Part shown: positions 61,838 to 64,000 of the stretch, in pieces
How positions within the stretch are numbered: the stretch's first letter is position 1
How the letters are laid out: each line of letters begins with the position of its first letter
DNA from: Chryseobacterium salivictor
GTDB taxonomy: Bacteria; Bacteroidota; Bacteroidia; Flavobacteriales; Weeksellaceae
Length of the DNA: 64,000 nucleotides
Reading direction: 5' to 3'
Assembly: GCF_004359195.1 (NCBI RefSeq)
Contig: NZ_CP037954.1
Location: forward strand, 1-64,000
Notes under the pieces: generated by a model
The model's input: only the letters and a program-made list of their open reading frames with translations
Databases searched by the model: none
Told to the model about the DNA's origin: nothing
Made by a program: the position numbers and the translations under genes

Positions 61838-61845
61838 CAAAGATA
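61838..61845 (-). promoter_or_regulatory. -7 element of polA, suggesting a leaderless mRNA
   Basis: TATCTTTG, full TAnnTTTG match on minus, only five bases before the ATG, so transcription should start at or very near the start codon. Confidence 0.5.
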
Positions 61846-62041
61846 TAAAAAAGATAGGAGTGGCCGAAGAAATGAGAATGATCAAACAGGAATATTGCAC
61901 TAATAATTTCCGCAATTCCAAAATTTGAAAATTTAAGAATGTACTACGGAAAATTAACCGTTAAAATTTCAGTTAAGAAATTAAGTTCATTACTATTTCC
62001 GGCGAACTTGGAGGTTTATTAAAAATAAATTTTAATGAAAA

Positions 62042-62629
62042 CTATTCCAAAACGGAAGTTGTAGAATTTGACCTGTTCTGCTTGTGGATTACCTTTAAGG
62101 CTAAAGTGGCGAAAAACCCTCCTGTAAAAAAGCCCATCAAAGCTCCCATCAAAACATCTAACGGAAAATGTACGCCCAGATAAATTCGGCTATAAGACAC
62201 AATAATTGCCCAGGAAAACAAAATATAAGGAAAGAACCGGTATTTTTTGTTCAAAAGCAAAGTCATAAAAGTGGCGATAAAAAAGGTATTGGCAGCATGG
62301 CTGGAATAAAATCCATATTGTCCGCCACATTGTACAGAACGCATTATTCCGGTGAGTGCAGGATCGTGACACGGTCGTAAGCGGCCGATTCCAGTTTTGA
62401 AAATACCCGCCAACTGATCGGAAACGGTAACTCCCAAAGCAATGAAAATCAGAATAAAAACGATATTCCGGAGTTTGAAGTTTTTAAATAAAAGGTAAAG
62501 AAAAATAACATAGAGCGGAATCCAAATCCACGTTGCTGAGATCATGAGCCATAATTGATCAAAAGACTCACTTCCCATATTATTGAGAAAAAGAAAAATG
62601 GATTGGTCTTTCTGAATAATTTCCTGCAT
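62042..62629 (-). CDS. PAP2-family membrane phosphatase
   Basis: 195 residues, about six helices. Three phosphatase motifs: KTGIGRLRPCHDP, YSSHAANTF (PSGH-like) and SRIYLGVHFPLDVLMG, the catalytic histidines lying in the last two. Likely an undecaprenyl pyrophosphate or lipid phosphate phosphatase facing the periplasm. One base after the Tat gene. Confidence 0.9.
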   Translation of the reverse strand: MQEIIQKDQSIFLFLNNMGSESFDQLWLMISATWIWIPLYVIFLYLLFKNFKLRNIVFILIFIALGVTVSDQLAGIFKTGIGRLRPCHDPALTGIMRSVQCGGQYGFYSSHAANTFFIATFMTLLLNKKYRFFPYILFSWAIIVSYSRIYLGVHFPLDVLMGALMGFFTGGFFATLALKVIHKQNRSNSTTSVLE

Positions 62630-62630
62630 A

Positions 62631-62954
62631 TTAGCGGCTTACTGGTCCCTCGTGGGTATCATTATCGGCAAGATTGACTTTCGGCTCTTCTCTTCTGGCA
62701 AGAGCCTCTTTATCCAGTTCAGTCAAAGGATTAAAGTCCATTGCTGCCTGTTTCACTTTGTCGATTTCTCTTTTGATTTCCGAGACAGGATTGTCTGTTT
62801 CTTTCAGTATTTCAGTTTTTACATCTTCCATGGCGCCACGCATTTTGCGTACTCCTTCCCCTAAATCGCGTGCAATCTGCGGCAATTTATTAGGACCAAA
62901 CAAGACAACAATTGCTAGGGCAATCATGAGCATTTCACCTATACTTAATTCCAT
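62631..62954 (-). CDS. tatA: Twin-arginine translocase subunit TatA/TatB family
   Basis: 107 residues. N-terminal membrane helix (IGEMLMIALAIVVLFGPNKLP) with the FGPxKLP hinge, then the amphipathic helix QIARDLGEGVRKMRGAMEDVK and a charged tail. The FGP hinge and long tail fit TatA/E; TatB function cannot be excluded. No tatC is adjacent. One base before the PAP2 gene, so the two are co-transcribed. Confidence 0.88.
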   Translation of the reverse strand: MELSIGEMLMIALAIVVLFGPNKLPQIARDLGEGVRKMRGAMEDVKTEILKETDNPVSEIKREIDKVKQAAMDFNPLTELDKEALARREEPKVNLADNDTHEGPVSR

Positions 62955-63048
62955 GGCGTAAAATTACAAAAGATTATGGTATCGTTTTTCATTTTTAAAA
63001 TTAAATTATTCTTAAAATTATAGCGAAAAAAATAATAAGATCCGGCAG

Positions 63049-64000
63049 CTAAAATTTTTTCTTTCTGGGAAAAAGGCGGTTGACCAAAACAACACTCACT
63101 GTCATTAATATAAATCCAAGGAAAAAGGGTGCTCCGGGAAATATAAAAGGTGCAGAATCGTGGGTAAAGTAATAAAAAATATTCGTCATTAATGGCGGAC
63201 CGATAATCGCAGTAAAACTGATTAAACTAGCCAAAGCACCTTGCAGTTCGCCCTGTTCATTCTTTGGAACTTGGGCTGATATTACCGATTGTAGTGCAGG
63301 TCCGGCAATTCCACCTAAACCATACGGCACCAGAAAGGCAAACATCATCCAACTTTCACTGGCAAAAGCAAAGAGAAGCAAACCCACTGCATAAAGTGCC
63401 AGTCCGTACACGATGGTTCTTTCATTACCGAGTTTGGGTTGTATCAGCCGGATTAAATATCCCTGAACCAAAGCCGCCATCAAGCCCACAAAGCCTAAGG
63501 AAAGACCGACCAGTTTCTCGCTCCAGCCGAATTTGTACATGGTAAAGAAAGTCCAGTTCGTTTGTACGGCATGTCCGGCAATATACACGAGAACCAAAGT
63601 TGAAATCAATCCCAAAATTTCCGGATGTTTCTTCAATTGCAGCAGGGAACCAACAGGGTTTGCTCGTTTCCAGTTGAAAGGCCGCCGATGTACTTTGTCG
63701 AGACTTTCCGGAATAATAAACCAGCCATAAAGGAAGTTGACCAAACATAAAACCGAAGCAGCGTAGAAAGGAACCCGCGCCCCATATTGCCCCAGAAACC
63801 CTCCGATCACCGGACCGATTATAAATCCTAAACCAAAGGCTGCACCGATTACGCCAAAGTTTTTTGCCCGGTCTTCATCATTCGAAATATCGGCGATATA
63901 AGCACTTGCCGTGGTAATACTCGCACCGGTAACTCCAGAGAAAATTCTTCCTACAAAAAGCCAGAAAATCGTGGGAGCAATTGCCTGGATGAAAAAATTC
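63049..64000 (-). CDS. Tet-type MFS transporter, C-terminal part (start beyond window)
   Basis: 317 codons visible; the frame stays open to the right edge and continues past it. Sequence at the edge reads [20 protein letters not shown], then [21 protein letters not shown], the Tet/TCR-family loop, and [23 protein letters not shown]. About nine helices follow, ending RLFPRKKKF. This matches tetracycline-type or related drug efflux by proton antiport; substrate not readable. No tetR-like gene is visible in the window. Confidence 0.85.
   Translation of the reverse strand, partial: NFFIQAIAPTIFWLFVGRIFSGVTGASITTASAYIADISNDEDRAKNFGVIGAAFGLGFIIGPVIGGFLGQYGARVPFYAASVLCLVNFLYGWFIIPESLDKVHRRPFNWKRANPVGSLLQLKKHPEILGLISTLVLVYIAGHAVQTNWTFFTMYKFGWSEKLVGLSLGFVGLMAALVQGYLIRLIQPKLGNERTIVYGLALYAVGLLLFAFASESWMMFAFLVPYGLGGIAGPALQSVISAQVPKNEQGELQGALASLISFTAIIGPPLMTNIFYYFTHDSAPFIFPGAPFFLGFILMTVSVVLVNRLFPRKKKF

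Noticed and set aside
1..64000. CRISPR array, prophage or insertion sequence
   Set aside because: No evenly spaced direct repeats of 25-40 bases, no transposase, integrase or phage structural gene was found.

Overview
The window looks like chromosome of a low-GC member of the Bacteroidota, most likely the Chryseobacterium/Kaistella branch of the Flavobacteriia. Four things point there. Promoters have a TAnnTTTG -7 element instead of sigma-70 boxes. Two exported proteins carry type IX secretion C-terminal domains (type A and type B). The arginine pathway uses the ArgF' transcarbamylase (HCLPVRRN motif) found in Bacteroidetes. The spacers hold kinds of repeats I remember from that group. No prophage, insertion sequence, CRISPR array or rRNA was seen.

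Layout. 1-2.2 kb: lysine catabolism (lysine 6-transaminase, cut by the window edge, and an ALDH7-type semialdehyde dehydrogenase). 2.4-6.9 kb: a 52-residue membrane protein, a GNAT, a frameshifted SnoaL-like gene, ada, a DUF2911 protein, an exported fasciclin protein and exported MsrB. 6.95-8.3 kb: an ECF sigma and RskA-like anti-sigma pair; the fasciclin and msrB genes share a non-housekeeping promoter motif that this sigma factor may read. 8.4-13.8 kb: pyrB-carA-carB behind a leader with an intrinsic terminator. 13.9-22.5 kb: an Lrp regulator and an eight-gene arginine operon (GNAT-argG-argC-argD-argF'-argB-argE-argH). 22.9 kb: acs.

25.1-30.8 kb is the most notable block: seven tightly packed genes encoding a flavoprotein, a methyltransferase, a type III polyketide synthase, a FabL-like enoyl reductase, a hotdog dehydratase, a FabF-like ketosynthase and an acyl carrier protein. 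It reads as a self-contained phenolic-lipid or pyrone pathway with its own starter-chain fatty acid module. The AT-rich gap after it has DnaA-box-like sequences. It is followed by a large TPR protein, an outer-membrane barrel protein and tRNA-Arg(UCG).

36-64 kb is mixed housekeeping and accessory content. It includes a nitroreductase-ohrR-ohr operon, two type IX secretion cargo proteins, transaldolase, an APC permease, an alpha-glucan phosphorylase homologue lacking the PLP lysine, an exported GH13 amylase with a TlpA-like partner, a flippase and glycosyltransferases, polA with an altered proofreading motif, a Tat component with a PAP2 phosphatase, and a partial Tet-type MFS transporter.

Spacers carry at least six short tracts with seven-base periodicity, two copies of a larger hairpin-forming element, and one copy of a GGCTAAAGCC-type element. 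All calls come from reading the sequence; no database search was run.
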